From: CAYVUV01 sp964455095
GTDB taxonomy: Bacteria; Desulfobacterota; Binatia; HRBIN30; CADEER01
Direction of reading: 5' to 3'
Assembly: GCA_964455095.1 (NCBI GenBank)
Contig: CAYVUV010000101.1
Span: forward strand, 1 to 43,527
Length of the DNA stretch: 43,527 nt
A program made the position numbers and the translations under genes. Every line of letters starts with the position of its first letter. Position 1 is the stretch's first letter. Positions 1 through 7,929 of this stretch are shown here, piece after piece. The notes under the pieces were generated by a model. It saw nothing but the letters and a program-made list of their open reading frames with translations. It was not told the origin of the DNA and ran no database searches.

Positions 1-261
1 CTGGGCCTGCATGGCGGCGACGAAGCGCGGATGGCTGTGGCCGATACTGGCCACGGCGACGCCGGCGAAGAAGTCGAGATACGTGTTGCCGTCGACATCG
101 GTCAGGGTGCAGCCGCGACCGCTCGCCAGGGTCAGCTCGGAGAGTTGCGCAATGCGCTGCAGACCGGGCGCGACGTACTGCACTTCGTCGGCGTACGCGG
201 CGCGCGACTGGGGTCCGGGGATGGATGGGGGCACCGCGCGTGCCACAGCGGCGTCTTTCAC
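1..261 (-). CDS. Class III (PLP) aminotransferase, N-terminal part, cut by window edge
   Basis: This is the first 87 codons of a gene running off the left edge. The translation contains LASGRGCTLTDVDGNTYLDF, then a FAGVAVASIGHSHPRFVAAM stretch. That is the N-terminal substrate/cofactor-entry region of class III (acetylornithine, 4-aminobutyrate, glutamate-1-semialdehyde type) pyridoxal-phosphate aminotransferases. The PLP lysine lies outside the window, so substrate class cannot be read. The GTG start at 261 overlaps the TGA of the ATP-grasp gene in a 4-base GTGA, so it is the last visible member of a translationally coupled operon. An alternative GTG start lies nine codons further in. Family assignment is firm; the specific reaction is unknown. 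Confidence 0.8.
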   Translation of the reverse strand, partial: MKDAAVARAVPPSIPGPQSRAAYADEVQYVAPGLQRIAQLSELTLASGRGCTLTDVDGNTYLDFFAGVAVASIGHSHPRFVAAMQAQ

Positions 262-1067
262 GGGATTCTCGACTCGCTCTCTGCGCTCAAATACGCGCTG
301 ATGGCTCCCGCCGCTTCCGAGCGGCACGGAGCGTAACTAGGCCAATCGTTCAAATCAATCAACCATAAGCCGCCCTGGTGGTCGCGCACGATGTCGCCGC
401 CGAATACTTCTAGTTCGAGGGCGTCCGCCCCGCACCCCGCGAGGGCGGCGAGTGCCGCCACGTCGGGTGGATCGGCCGCGGCCGCCTGCGGCGGGGCGAA
501 CCAGGAGAAAAAGCGGCCCCGCACGGCGTAGAACTTGATGACGGTGCCGTCGACATGCTGTTGGACGAGCGCGGTGGCGATGCCGCGGCGCTGCAGCGCT
601 GCCAGGGCGGCGGACGCGGCAGCGCGGTCGGCGACCGGCACGACGTCGTCCGCTTCGGTGGCGTGGACGTCGCCGCGTTTCACCCACCCGCCGCCGTCGA
701 GCCAGACGGGCAGCGGCGCCGGCGCCTCGGTGGCAACCAGGGCACTGGGCGGATGGGCGACGCCATGCTGGGCAAAGGCGGCCAGCATCGGGGCGCGGTG
801 GCAGCTGGCGATCGCCGCGGCGGTGTTGACGACCGGCGTGCCCGCCTGCTCCCAACGGCGCAGGGTGTCGAGCGCCGCCGGACCCTGACACATGGCGAAG
901 ACGAGGTCCGCCTCGGGGGTGTCGGGCAGTGGCTCGTCGGCGCTGATGACCCGCACCTCGTGGTGGGTGCGCAGCCGTGCGGCGACGGCGTCGAGGATGG
1001 CGCGGTCGTGCGTGACTTTGCCGGGCGAGTACACGGCCTCGCGGGCAATGCCGAGCAGGCGGCTCAC
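258..1067 (-). CDS. ATP-grasp-type protein (RimK-like fold), substrate unknown
   Basis: A 269-residue protein. The middle (WVKRGDVHATEADDVV) and the C-terminal end (GGLWLIDLNDWPSYAPCR) resemble the lysine-containing nucleotide loop and the metal-binding D-x-N motif of ATP-grasp carboxylate-amine ligases or inositol-phosphate-kinase-like proteins. It is somewhat short for an ATP-grasp ligase. The N-terminal ~95 residues (DLVFAMCQGPAALDTLRRWE) would be the pre-ATP-grasp domain. The GTG start overlaps the nucleotidyltransferase stop as GTGA, and its own stop overlaps the aminotransferase start in the same way. In context it probably joins or phosphorylates a small metabolite made by its operon partners; that is inference. 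No signal peptide is seen. Confidence 0.6.
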   Translation of the reverse strand: MSRLLGIAREAVYSPGKVTHDRAILDAVAARLRTHHEVRVISADEPLPDTPEADLVFAMCQGPAALDTLRRWEQAGTPVVNTAAAIASCHRAPMLAAFAQHGVAHPPSALVATEAPAPLPVWLDGGGWVKRGDVHATEADDVVPVADRAAASAALAALQRRGIATALVQQHVDGTVIKFYAVRGRFFSWFAPPQAAAADPPDVAALAALAGCGADALELEVFGGDIVRDHQGGLWLIDLNDWPSYAPCRSEAAGAISAYLSAESESRIP

Positions 1068-1771
1068 GGCGCGAACCCGCTGCGTACGAAGGCCTCGGCG
1101 ACGTCGATATCCCGCGCCCGGTCGACGTCGACGGTCTTGGCCACCGGCACCCCGTACAAGCGGTAACCGCGCGCCAGCAGATGACCGAGGAACTGGCGCA
1201 AGGCGTCGTAGCGCGCCAACCGCGCCGCTTCGATTTCGGCGAAGATGCGCGGCGAGAGGACATAGAGCCCGGCGGTGATCGCGGCGCTCGCCGCGGCGGC
1301 CGGTCCGAGCGCCGTCACCGCCCCCGTGGCGTCGAGCGCGATGCGCAGCGGCTTTTCGTCGTCGACGAACTCGTGCACCGCGAGCACGCCGTCGGCCTCG
1401 GGGTGCGCCGCCGCGGCGGCGAGGAACGCCGGCAACAGGTCCGGTCCGAAGACGGCGTCGACGGTGAGCAGCAGGAAGGGTTTGTCGCCGAGATGCGGGG
1501 CCAGCGCGAACAGGCTCTCCATCGAGCTCGGCGTGCTGCGGCGCACGATGTGCAGGTCCAGGTTTCGATGCGCGCGGCGACAGTGCTCTTCAACGGTGTC
1601 GGCTTCCTGGTTGAAAATGCACGCCACCTGGCGGATGCCGGCGGCCTCCACCGCCGTGAGCACCCGGTCGATCAGCGGCACGCCGGCGATTGGCACCAGC
1701 GGCTTGGGCAGTTGTACACCGCAGGCCTGCAGTCGCTCGCCTCGGCCCGCGGCGATTACGGCAGCTCTCAC
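1064..1771 (-). CDS. Nucleotidyltransferase (NTP_transferase / MobA-like family)
   Basis: A 235-residue GT-A-fold nucleotidyltransferase. The N-terminal signature AVIAAGRGERL followed by LPKPLVPIAGVPLIDRVL is the G-x-G-x-R plus P-K loop that binds NTP and catalyses nucleotidyl transfer to a phosphorylated sugar, choline, phosphonate or polyol. LLLTVDAVFGPDLL supplies the likely metal-binding Asp, and SSMESLFAL fits the base-binding loop. It resembles small stand-alone sugar-phosphate, phosphocholine or inositol-phosphate nucleotidylyltransferases, but I cannot fix the substrate. The GTG start overlaps the upstream HAD stop (GTGA). With the HAD, ATP-grasp and aminotransferase genes it would form a CDP- or UDP-activated intermediate in one pathway (inference). 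Confidence 0.75.
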   Translation of the reverse strand: MRAAVIAAGRGERLQACGVQLPKPLVPIAGVPLIDRVLTAVEAAGIRQVACIFNQEADTVEEHCRRAHRNLDLHIVRRSTPSSMESLFALAPHLGDKPFLLLTVDAVFGPDLLPAFLAAAAAHPEADGVLAVHEFVDDEKPLRIALDATGAVTALGPAAAASAAITAGLYVLSPRIFAEIEAARLARYDALRQFLGHLLARGYRLYGVPVAKTVDVDRARDIDVAEAFVRSGFAP

Positions 1772-2463
1772 GATGCCGCCGCGTCGGGGCCGTGCTCGAG
1801 CAGGGCGGCGACTTCGTCGAGCGAGTGCACGTGCACGACGTCGTGGGCCCGGCTCGCCGTGCTGTGCTGGACCAACCAGACCGAGCGCAGGCCCGCGGCG
1901 CGCGCCGCGACGACGTCGCGTTCGTACGAGTCGCCGACGTGCAGCGTCTCGGCCGGTTGTACCCCGAGCGCCGCGACGGCATGGGCGAAGATCCGCGCGT
2001 CCGGTTTGCTCATGCCCAGCGCGTTGGAATCGGCGATGACGTCGAGCAGCGGCGCGATGCCGGCGTCGGCCAGAATGCGACCGACGTTGCCGTAGAAGTT
2101 GGACACCACGCCGAGGCGAAAGTCGCCGGCCAGACGCTGCAAGACGATGCGGCTCGCCGCCAGGGCGGATTCGGAGGTCGCCACGAAGCGGTCGACCAAT
2201 CGTGCTGCCAGCGCCGCATCGGGCCGCGCCAGGGCGTCGAGTTGGACGCCGACGTGGAAGGTCATCAGCTCGCGCAGCGACGCCGTGGCCATACGCGGAT
2301 CGGCATACGCGGCGTCGTCAGCGCGATAGAAGGCGGTCTTGAGCTCGTCGAACGGGATCGCGACGCCGGCCTCGCGGTACAGCACGGCGAAGCGGTCGAG
2401 CCAGTGGCTGGCCGGCCCGTCGAGCGTGCCGCCGTAGTCGAAGAGCACGGCGCGAATGGTCAC
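1768..2463 (-). CDS. HAD-superfamily hydrolase with atypical motif I
   Basis: A 231-residue HAD hydrolase of the class IA type. Motif I is LFDYGGTLDG near residue 8, motif II VVSNF, motif III the Lys in GMSKPDARIF, and motif IV HVGDSYERDVVAARAAG. The nucleophile Asp is present, but the usual second Asp (D-x-D) is Gly. Classical phosphatases use that Asp as the acid/base, so the activity may be something other than simple phosphate-ester hydrolysis. The GTG start at 2463 is chosen because homology begins at once; further upstream the frame runs into the divergent glpD control region. It is the first gene of the four-gene GTGA-coupled operon. Confidence 0.75.
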   Translation of the reverse strand: MTIRAVLFDYGGTLDGPASHWLDRFAVLYREAGVAIPFDELKTAFYRADDAAYADPRMATASLRELMTFHVGVQLDALARPDAALAARLVDRFVATSESALAASRIVLQRLAGDFRLGVVSNFYGNVGRILADAGIAPLLDVIADSNALGMSKPDARIFAHAVAALGVQPAETLHVGDSYERDVVAARAAGLRSVWLVQHSTASRAHDVVHVHSLDEVAALLEHGPDAAAS

Positions 2464-2560
2464 GGCGCGATGAAAGCCCGGCCGGCGCGCGCGAGTCAAG
2501 GCGCCCCGGGCGACGCCGATTGACAAACTGGGACGTGCATTGGAGAGTTGCCGGAATTCC

Positions 2561-4252
2561 ATGAAGCGCCCTCCCGAGCTGTCGTTTCGCACCCGCGCTA
2601 AGAACTTCGACGCGTTGGGGCGCGAAACCTTCGATGTCCTGATCATCGGGGGCGGTATCACCGGAGCCGGAGTGGCGCGCGACGCGGCACTGCGCGGTTT
2701 GTCGGTCGCGGTGGTGGAGCGGCGCGACTTCGCCAGCGGGACCAGCAGTCGCTCGTCGAAGCTGGTGCACGGCGGGCTGCGCTACCTGCAGCAGGGCGAC
2801 GTCGGCCTGGTGCGCGAGGCCGCCACCGAGCGCTACGCGCTGCGCAAGCTGGCGCCGCACCTGGCGCGGCCGATCCAGATGTTGGTGCCGGCCAGCAGCC
2901 GCGGCGGCTATGCGAAGCTCAGCGTCGGGTTGTGGACCTACGATCGACTCGCCGGCGTGTCGGAGCAGGAACGCTACCGCATGCTGTCCAAGGAGGAGAC
3001 CGTCGCGCTCGAGCCGCTGCTGCGCGGCGACGGCATCTACGGCGCCGGGCTGTATTACGAGTACGTGACCTACGATGCCCGCCTGGTGATGGAAGTGATC
3101 AAGTCGGCCGCGTCGCTGGGCGCGCTGGTGGTGAACCACGCGGCGGTGTCCGGATTTGTCCTCACCGACGGCCGCATCGAGGGCGTGCAAGTGCGCGATC
3201 AGATGACGGGCGACGAGGTGGTGGCACACGGGCGGGTGGTGATCAACGCCGCCGGACCGTGGGTCGACGCGGTGCGCCTGATGGGCGAGCGCGGCGAGAA
3301 GCCGCGTTTGCGCCTGACCAAGGGCGTGCACGTCAGCGTGCGGCGCGAGCGCCTCGATTTGTCGCACATCGTGGTCATGAACGCGCGCGACCGGCGCGGC
3401 GTCTTCGCCGTGCCGCGCGGCGCGGTGACGTACCTGGGGACGACCGACACCGATTACGGCGACCCCGAGGACGATCCGCCGGTGACGCAAGAGGACATCG
3501 CCTACCTGCTCGACGCGGCCAACCGCACCTTCGCGGTCGAGACGCTCACCGCGGCGGACGTGGTGACGGCGTGGGCGGGTTTGCGGCCGCTGATGCAGCA
3601 AGAGGGCAAGAAGCCCTCGGAGTTGTCGCGCAAGGACGAGATCATGGTCAGTCCGACCGGTTTGTTGTCGATCGCCGGCGGCAAGCTGACGACCTTTCGC
3701 CGCATGTCCGAGCGCGTCGTCGACATGGCCTGCGATCAGTTGCGCCAGCAGGGGCACCACATGCCGCCGCGGATCGGCATCAGCGAAGAGGTGACGCTGT
3801 GCGGCGGCGACACCGGTGACGACGTGACCGCCTACGCGACCCGCCTCAAGCGCCGCTGGCCGCGCGTCGCCGCCGACATCGTCGACCGCCTCGTGCAGCT
3901 CTACGGCAGCAACGCGGAGCGCCTGGTCGAAGGCATGGGCGCCGATCCGCTGCTGGCCGAGCGCCTGGCGCCGGGGCTGCCGGTGACGCGCGCCGAGGTG
4001 CAGTACGCCGTGCGCGAAGAGATGGCACTGACCCTGGACGATTTCCTCGAGCGCCGCAGCCGGCTGTTGCTGTGGGATCCGGAGAACGGTCTGGCGGTCG
4101 CCGAGCCGGCGGCGCAGACGATGGGCGAGATGCTGGGCTGGGACGCCGCGCGCATTGCGCAAGAGGTGGCGGAGTACCGCGCCCATGTCGCGCACGTGTT
4201 GCGCTTTCCGTCCGACGAACCCGAGACCGAGGCGCGCGCTGCGCATGGGTGA
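2561..4252 (+). CDS. glpD: FAD-dependent glycerol-3-phosphate dehydrogenase
   Basis: This 563-residue flavoenzyme oxidises sn-glycerol-3-phosphate to dihydroxyacetone phosphate and passes electrons to quinone at the inner membrane. The FAD dinucleotide fold is clear at residues ~25-50 (DVLIIGGGITGAGVARDAAL), followed by the family signature GTSSRSSKLVHGGLRYLQ. The substrate-domain blocks YYEYVTYDARLVME and VINAAGPWVDAVR are present, as is the C-terminal all-helical domain (EVQYAVREEMALTLDDFLERRSRL). Length is typical (E. coli 501, longer forms 560-590). The ATG at 2561 is preferred; an in-frame TTG seven codons upstream is unlikely. The stop overlaps the next gene by 8 bases, so it is coupled to the alkyl-DHAP-synthase-like gene. 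Confidence 0.93.
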   Translation: MKRPPELSFRTRAKNFDALGRETFDVLIIGGGITGAGVARDAALRGLSVAVVERRDFASGTSSRSSKLVHGGLRYLQQGDVGLVREAATERYALRKLAPHLARPIQMLVPASSRGGYAKLSVGLWTYDRLAGVSEQERYRMLSKEETVALEPLLRGDGIYGAGLYYEYVTYDARLVMEVIKSAASLGALVVNHAAVSGFVLTDGRIEGVQVRDQMTGDEVVAHGRVVINAAGPWVDAVRLMGERGEKPRLRLTKGVHVSVRRERLDLSHIVVMNARDRRGVFAVPRGAVTYLGTTDTDYGDPEDDPPVTQEDIAYLLDAANRTFAVETLTAADVVTAWAGLRPLMQQEGKKPSELSRKDEIMVSPTGLLSIAGGKLTTFRRMSERVVDMACDQLRQQGHHMPPRIGISEEVTLCGGDTGDDVTAYATRLKRRWPRVAADIVDRLVQLYGSNAERLVEGMGADPLLAERLAPGLPVTRAEVQYAVREEMALTLDDFLERRSRLLLWDPENGLAVAEPAAQTMGEMLGWDAARIAQEVAEYRAHVAHVLRFPSDEPETEARAAHG

Positions 4253-5663
4253 CTCCGACGTGCAGCGCCTGCGGGCCGAGCTGGTCGCGGCCCTGGGCGC
4301 CGAGCGCGTGCAGTGGGACGCGGACACGCTGACCGCGCACGCGCACGATTCCTGGTCGCTGGCGCTGCTCTGGCTGCGGCAAGGTGCGCTGTGCGAACGC
4401 CCGGCGTGCGTCGTCACGCCGCGTTCGGCGGCCGAGGTGGCGCACGTGCTGGCCTGCGCGTCGAGCGCGCGCGTGCCGGTGGTGCCGTTCGGCGCCGGGT
4501 CGGGCGTGTGCGGCGGCGTGTTGCCGCCGGAGGGGGCGATCGTCGTCGACCTGCGCGGCATGAACGCCCTGATCGATCTGAACGAGACGGCGCTCACGGC
4601 GCGGGTGCAAGCCGGCATGATGGGCGACCAGTTCGAGGCGGCGCTCAACGCGCGCGGCTACTCGCTCGGCCACTGGCCGCAGTCGATCGCGCTGTCGACC
4701 GTCGGCGGGTGGGTGGCGACGCGCGCCGCCGGACAGTACTCGACGCGCTACGGCAACATCGAAGACATGTTGCTCGGGCTCGAGGTGGTGTTGCCCGACG
4801 GGCGGGTGGTGGTGATCAAGGCGGTGCCGCGGCGCGCCGCGGGTCCCGACCTGCGCCAGGTCTTCCTCGGTTCGGAGGGCACGCTGGGCATCGTCACCGA
4901 GCTCACCGTGCGGATCTTTCCGCTGCCGGAGAGCAAGCGCATGCTGTGCTTCAGCTTTCCGGACCTCGACAGCGGCCTGGAGACGATTCGCACCATCATG
5001 CGCGCCGGGTGGAAGCCGCCCGTGCTGCGCCTCTACGACGCCGCCGAGACCGGGCGCCATTTCGGCCAGTGGGCGAGCGACGAGAGCTGCTTCTTGCTGG
5101 TCATCTCGGAGGGACCGTCGGCGCTGACCGCGGTCGAAGCCGAGGCCTGCCACGCGGCGGCCGGCGCGTTCGGCGGCGAGGCCGTCGGCGATCAGCCCGT
5201 CCACCACTGGCTCGCCGAGCGCAACAACGTGCCGGGATTCGAGCCCTTCCTCGAGAAGGGGTTCGTGCTCGACACCATCGAGGTGGCGGTGACCTGGGAC
5301 CGCATTCACGACCTCTACCGCGAGGTGATCGCCGCCGTGCGCACAGTGAAGGACTTGCTCGTCGTCTCCGGACACAGCTCGCACAGCTATCCGCAGGGGA
5401 CCAACATCTACTTCACGTTCGTCGCCCGCCCGGAGGATCCGGCCGATGCCGAGGCGACGTACCGCGCCTGCTGGGCGCGCACGATGGAGGCGACCTTGCG
5501 CTGCGGCGGGACGATCGCGCACCACCACGGCATCGGCCGCCTGCGCGTACCGTGGATGGCGGCCGAGCACGGCGAGGGCCTGGCCGTGCTGCGCGCGATC
5601 AAGCGCGCGCTCGATCCGCTCGGCATCATGAATCCCGGCGCGCTGCTGCCGGTCGAGCCGTAG
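4245..5663 (+). CDS. FAD-linked oxidase resembling alkyl-dihydroxyacetone-phosphate synthase
   Basis: A 472-residue vanillyl-alcohol-oxidase/PCMH-type flavoprotein. The FAD loop PFGAGSGVCGG (~residue 84) is followed by IALSTVGGWVATRAAGQYS and YGNIEDMLLGLEVVLPDG. These match alkyl-DHAP synthase (the enzyme exchanging an acyl for an alkyl chain in ether lipids) better than glycolate or lactate oxidases. The C-terminal GGTIAHHHGIGRLR carries the triple-His motif of that family, and FLGSEGTLGIVTELT is the general family block. The gene starts 8 bases inside glpD and is followed after 28 bases by the FGGY kinase. A glycolate/lactate-dehydrogenase-like role remains possible. No dihydroxyacetone-phosphate acyltransferase is in view. 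Confidence 0.7.
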   Translation: MGDSDVQRLRAELVAALGAERVQWDADTLTAHAHDSWSLALLWLRQGALCERPACVVTPRSAAEVAHVLACASSARVPVVPFGAGSGVCGGVLPPEGAIVVDLRGMNALIDLNETALTARVQAGMMGDQFEAALNARGYSLGHWPQSIALSTVGGWVATRAAGQYSTRYGNIEDMLLGLEVVLPDGRVVVIKAVPRRAAGPDLRQVFLGSEGTLGIVTELTVRIFPLPESKRMLCFSFPDLDSGLETIRTIMRAGWKPPVLRLYDAAETGRHFGQWASDESCFLLVISEGPSALTAVEAEACHAAAGAFGGEAVGDQPVHHWLAERNNVPGFEPFLEKGFVLDTIEVAVTWDRIHDLYREVIAAVRTVKDLLVVSGHSSHSYPQGTNIYFTFVARPEDPADAEATYRACWARTMEATLRCGGTIAHHHGIGRLRVPWMAAEHGEGLAVLRAIKRALDPLGIMNPGALLPVEP

Positions 5664-5691
5664 CCGGCGCGCGGGGCGGCGGAGGAAGACT

Positions 5692-7164
5692 ATGCCGCGG
5701 CACGTGCTCGCCATCGACGAGGGCACCACCGGCGTGCGCGCGATGGTCTTCGACGATCGCAGCCAGCTCGCCGGCGCGGCGTACGAGGAGATCGTCTCGG
5801 CCTACCCGCGCCAGGGCTGGATGGAGCAGGACCCGCTGCACATCTGGGCCGCGACCCAGCGCGTCATCGCCGACGCGCTGGCGCGCGCCGGCCTGAGCGC
5901 GGCAGACCTGTCCGGCATCGGCGTCGCCAACCAGCGCGCCACCACGCTACTCTGGGAGCGCCGCACCGGCCTGCCGATGTATCCCGCCATCGTCTGGCAG
6001 GACACGCGCACCGCCGAGCGCGTGCGCGCCCTGCTCGAGGCCGGCGTGTACGTCAACAGCATGGCCTCGGCGACCAAGATCGAGTGGATGCTCGATCACT
6101 GCGACAACGGCTGGGCGCGCGCCGCGGCGGGCGAGCTGTGTTTCGGCACGATGGACTCCTGGCTGGTCTGGCAGCTCAGCGGCGGCGGGGCCCATGTCAC
6201 CGACCACTCGAACGCGTCCTGCACGGGGCTCTACGACTTCATCAACGGCACCTGGGATGCGCAGGTCGTCACGCACCTCAAGTTGCCCGAGCGGTTGCTG
6301 CCGACCATCGTCGGCTCGAGCGAACGCTGCGCCGAGAGCGCCCCGCGCGTGCTCGGCGCGGCGGTGCCGATCGCCGGTCTGGCCGGCGATCAGCAGGCGG
6401 CGATGTTCGGCGAGCTCGGGGTAGAGCGCGGCGCGGTGAAGATCACCTACGGCACCTCGGCGATGCTCGACGTCAACGTCGGCGAGTTTCCGGTCCTGTC
6501 GCAGCGCGGCGCCTATCCGCTCATCCTGTGGTCGCTCGACGGCCAGCGCACCTGTTGCCTCGAGGGCACGGTCATGACCGCCGGCGCGGCCGTGCAGTGG
6601 CTGCGCGACGGCCTGGGTGTGATCGCCAGCGCGGAAGAAAGCGCCGTGTTGGCGGCGTCGGTGCCCGACACCGGCGGCGTGTGGTCGGTGCCGGCCTTCC
6701 AGGGCCTCGGGACGCCGTACATGGATCCCGGCGGGCGGGCGGTGATCGGCGGGCTGTCGCGCGGCACGACGCGCGCGCACGTCGTGCGCGCGGTGCTGGA
6801 GGGCATTGCGTTCCGCACCCGCGAGGTGCTCGAGACGCTGCTCGAAGATGCGGGGGCGGCGCACCCGACGGCGCTGCGAGTGGACGGCGGCGCGGCGGCC
6901 AACGACGTGCTGCTGCAGATGCTCGCCGACGTGCTCGGTCAGCCGGTCGAGCGGCCGGAGACGGTGCAGGCCACGGCCCTGGGCGCTGCCTATCTCGCCG
7001 GGGTGGCGGTCGGCGTCTGGCAGGGGCTCGACGACGTGCGGCACGCCTGGCGGTCAGGCGGTGTCTTCGAGCCGCGCGCCGGCGACGACGAGCGCGCGGC
7101 GCGTTTCGCGCGCTGGCAGAAAGCGGTGGCGGCCGCGCGGCTCGGCAGCCTGGACCGAGACTAG
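5692..7164 (+). CDS. glpK: FGGY-family kinase, glycerol-kinase-like with altered substrate pocket
   Basis: A 490-residue, two-domain carbohydrate kinase aligning over its full length with glycerol kinase: LAIDEGTTGVRA at the N-terminus, IAGLAGDQQAAMFG with the catalytic-base Asp (D233), YGTSAMLDVN, and LRVDGGAAANDVLLQMLAD near the C-terminus. In E. coli GlpK glycerol is held by Arg83, Glu84, Tyr134-135 and Asp245. Here the Arg (R82) and Asp are kept, but the Glu is Ala (A83, in NQRATTLLWE), and the loop that should read PYFSGTK reads SMASATK and is about 10 residues shorter. A strong Shine-Dalgarno (ggagg) precedes the ATG. It may use a different polyol or triose. The stop overlaps the convergent TVP38 gene by 4 bases. 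Confidence 0.75.
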   Translation: MPRHVLAIDEGTTGVRAMVFDDRSQLAGAAYEEIVSAYPRQGWMEQDPLHIWAATQRVIADALARAGLSAADLSGIGVANQRATTLLWERRTGLPMYPAIVWQDTRTAERVRALLEAGVYVNSMASATKIEWMLDHCDNGWARAAAGELCFGTMDSWLVWQLSGGGAHVTDHSNASCTGLYDFINGTWDAQVVTHLKLPERLLPTIVGSSERCAESAPRVLGAAVPIAGLAGDQQAAMFGELGVERGAVKITYGTSAMLDVNVGEFPVLSQRGAYPLILWSLDGQRTCCLEGTVMTAGAAVQWLRDGLGVIASAEESAVLAASVPDTGGVWSVPAFQGLGTPYMDPGGRAVIGGLSRGTTRAHVVRAVLEGIAFRTREVLETLLEDAGAAHPTALRVDGGAAANDVLLQMLADVLGQPVERPETVQATALGAAYLAGVAVGVWQGLDDVRHAWRSGGVFEPRAGDDERAARFARWQKAVAAARLGSLDRD

Positions 7165-7823
7165 TCCTGGCGGCGCGCGGTGACCCAGTACCGGCGCAGC
7201 CAGGTCGGCACGATGACCAGGACCACCAGCACGACCACGGCGAGCACGAACTGGTTCGAGCCGATGTCGAGCAGCGAGTTGCCGAAGAAGCTGTAGGCGA
7301 ACGCCCGCGGTGTCAGGCCGCCGATCACCGCCAGCGTGTACTGCCCCAGCGAGACGCGCGACAGGCCGGCGCCGTAGTTGACGGCGGTCATCGGCACGAT
7401 CGGGACCAGATTGAGGAAGAAGACCACGCTGGCGCCCCATTCGTCGCCTTGAAACTTCTGCCAGCGTTGGGGGAGGATCGATTGCACGAACTCGCGGCCG
7501 AGCGCGCGCGCGAGCAGAAAGCTGATCACGGCGGCGGTGACGCCGCCGAGGGCGCCGTAGAACGTGCCGAGCACCGGTCCGAAGGCGAGGCCGCCGCCGA
7601 TGAACAACAGCGTCGAGGGAAAGAACACGAACGGGCGCACGGCCAGGACCATGAAGAAGATGAGGGGTGCCAGCGCTCCCCAGCGCGTGACGGCCGCGCG
7701 GACCGCCTCGGGCGTCAGCTCGACGCCGCGCAGCACGAGCACCGCCCCCGTCCCGGTGAGGATCAGGAAGCAGAGAAAATATGCGAAGCGGCGCTTGGCA
7801 CGCGCTCGGTCGACGGGATCCAC
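7161..7823 (-). CDS. TVP38/TMEM64-family (DedA-like) inner-membrane protein
   Basis: About 220 residues with five or six hydrophobic segments: FAYFLCFLILTGTGAVLVL at the N-terminus, LIFFMVLAVRPFVFFPSTLL, a glycine-rich GGGLAFGPVLGTFYGALGG stretch, and a C-terminal FVLAVVVLVVLVIVPTW. The block FFLNLVPIVPMTAVNYGAGL is the hallmark of the VTT/TVP38 (SNARE-associated, DedA-related) domain. Members are thought to act in membrane lipid handling or transport; the substrate here is unknown. The GTG at 7823 is chosen because it gives a short basic N-terminus; upstream in-frame starts would run into the divergent gshA promoter. It is tail-to-tail with the FGGY kinase. Confidence 0.75.
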   Translation of the reverse strand: MDPVDRARAKRRFAYFLCFLILTGTGAVLVLRGVELTPEAVRAAVTRWGALAPLIFFMVLAVRPFVFFPSTLLFIGGGLAFGPVLGTFYGALGGVTAAVISFLLARALGREFVQSILPQRWQKFQGDEWGASVVFFLNLVPIVPMTAVNYGAGLSRVSLGQYTLAVIGGLTPRAFAYSFFGNSLLDIGSNQFVLAVVVLVVLVIVPTWLRRYWVTARRQD

Positions 7824-7876
7824 CAATCCATGAGTAGAGGGGTCGCCGCGGAGACGCAAGGACTCGGCTCGGCCAC

Positions 7877-7906
7877 TTGCTGAACCCGCGCGTCGCAGGG
7901 TACAGT
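7877..7906 (+). promoter_or_regulatory. Candidate sigma70-type promoter of gshA
   Basis: TTGCTG (7877-7882), an 18-base spacer and TACAGT (7901-7906) lie upstream of the ATG at 7930, giving a leader of roughly 17 bases. The same TACAGT -10 box occurs before holA and the cobalamin adenosyltransferase gene. Read by eye, not tested. Confidence 0.45.
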
Positions 7907-7929
7907 TTCGCCGCACCTCGCTGCCATCT

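Noticed and set aside
2520..2525. TTGACA as a -35 box for glpD
   Set aside because: The hexamer is perfect, but no acceptable -10 box lies 16-19 bases downstream.
2318..4648. A very long open frame on the minus strand covering glpD
   Set aside because: It is the complement of well-conserved glpD and the alkyl-DHAP-synthase-like gene, with low-complexity Arg/His-rich translation; a typical GC-rich shadow.
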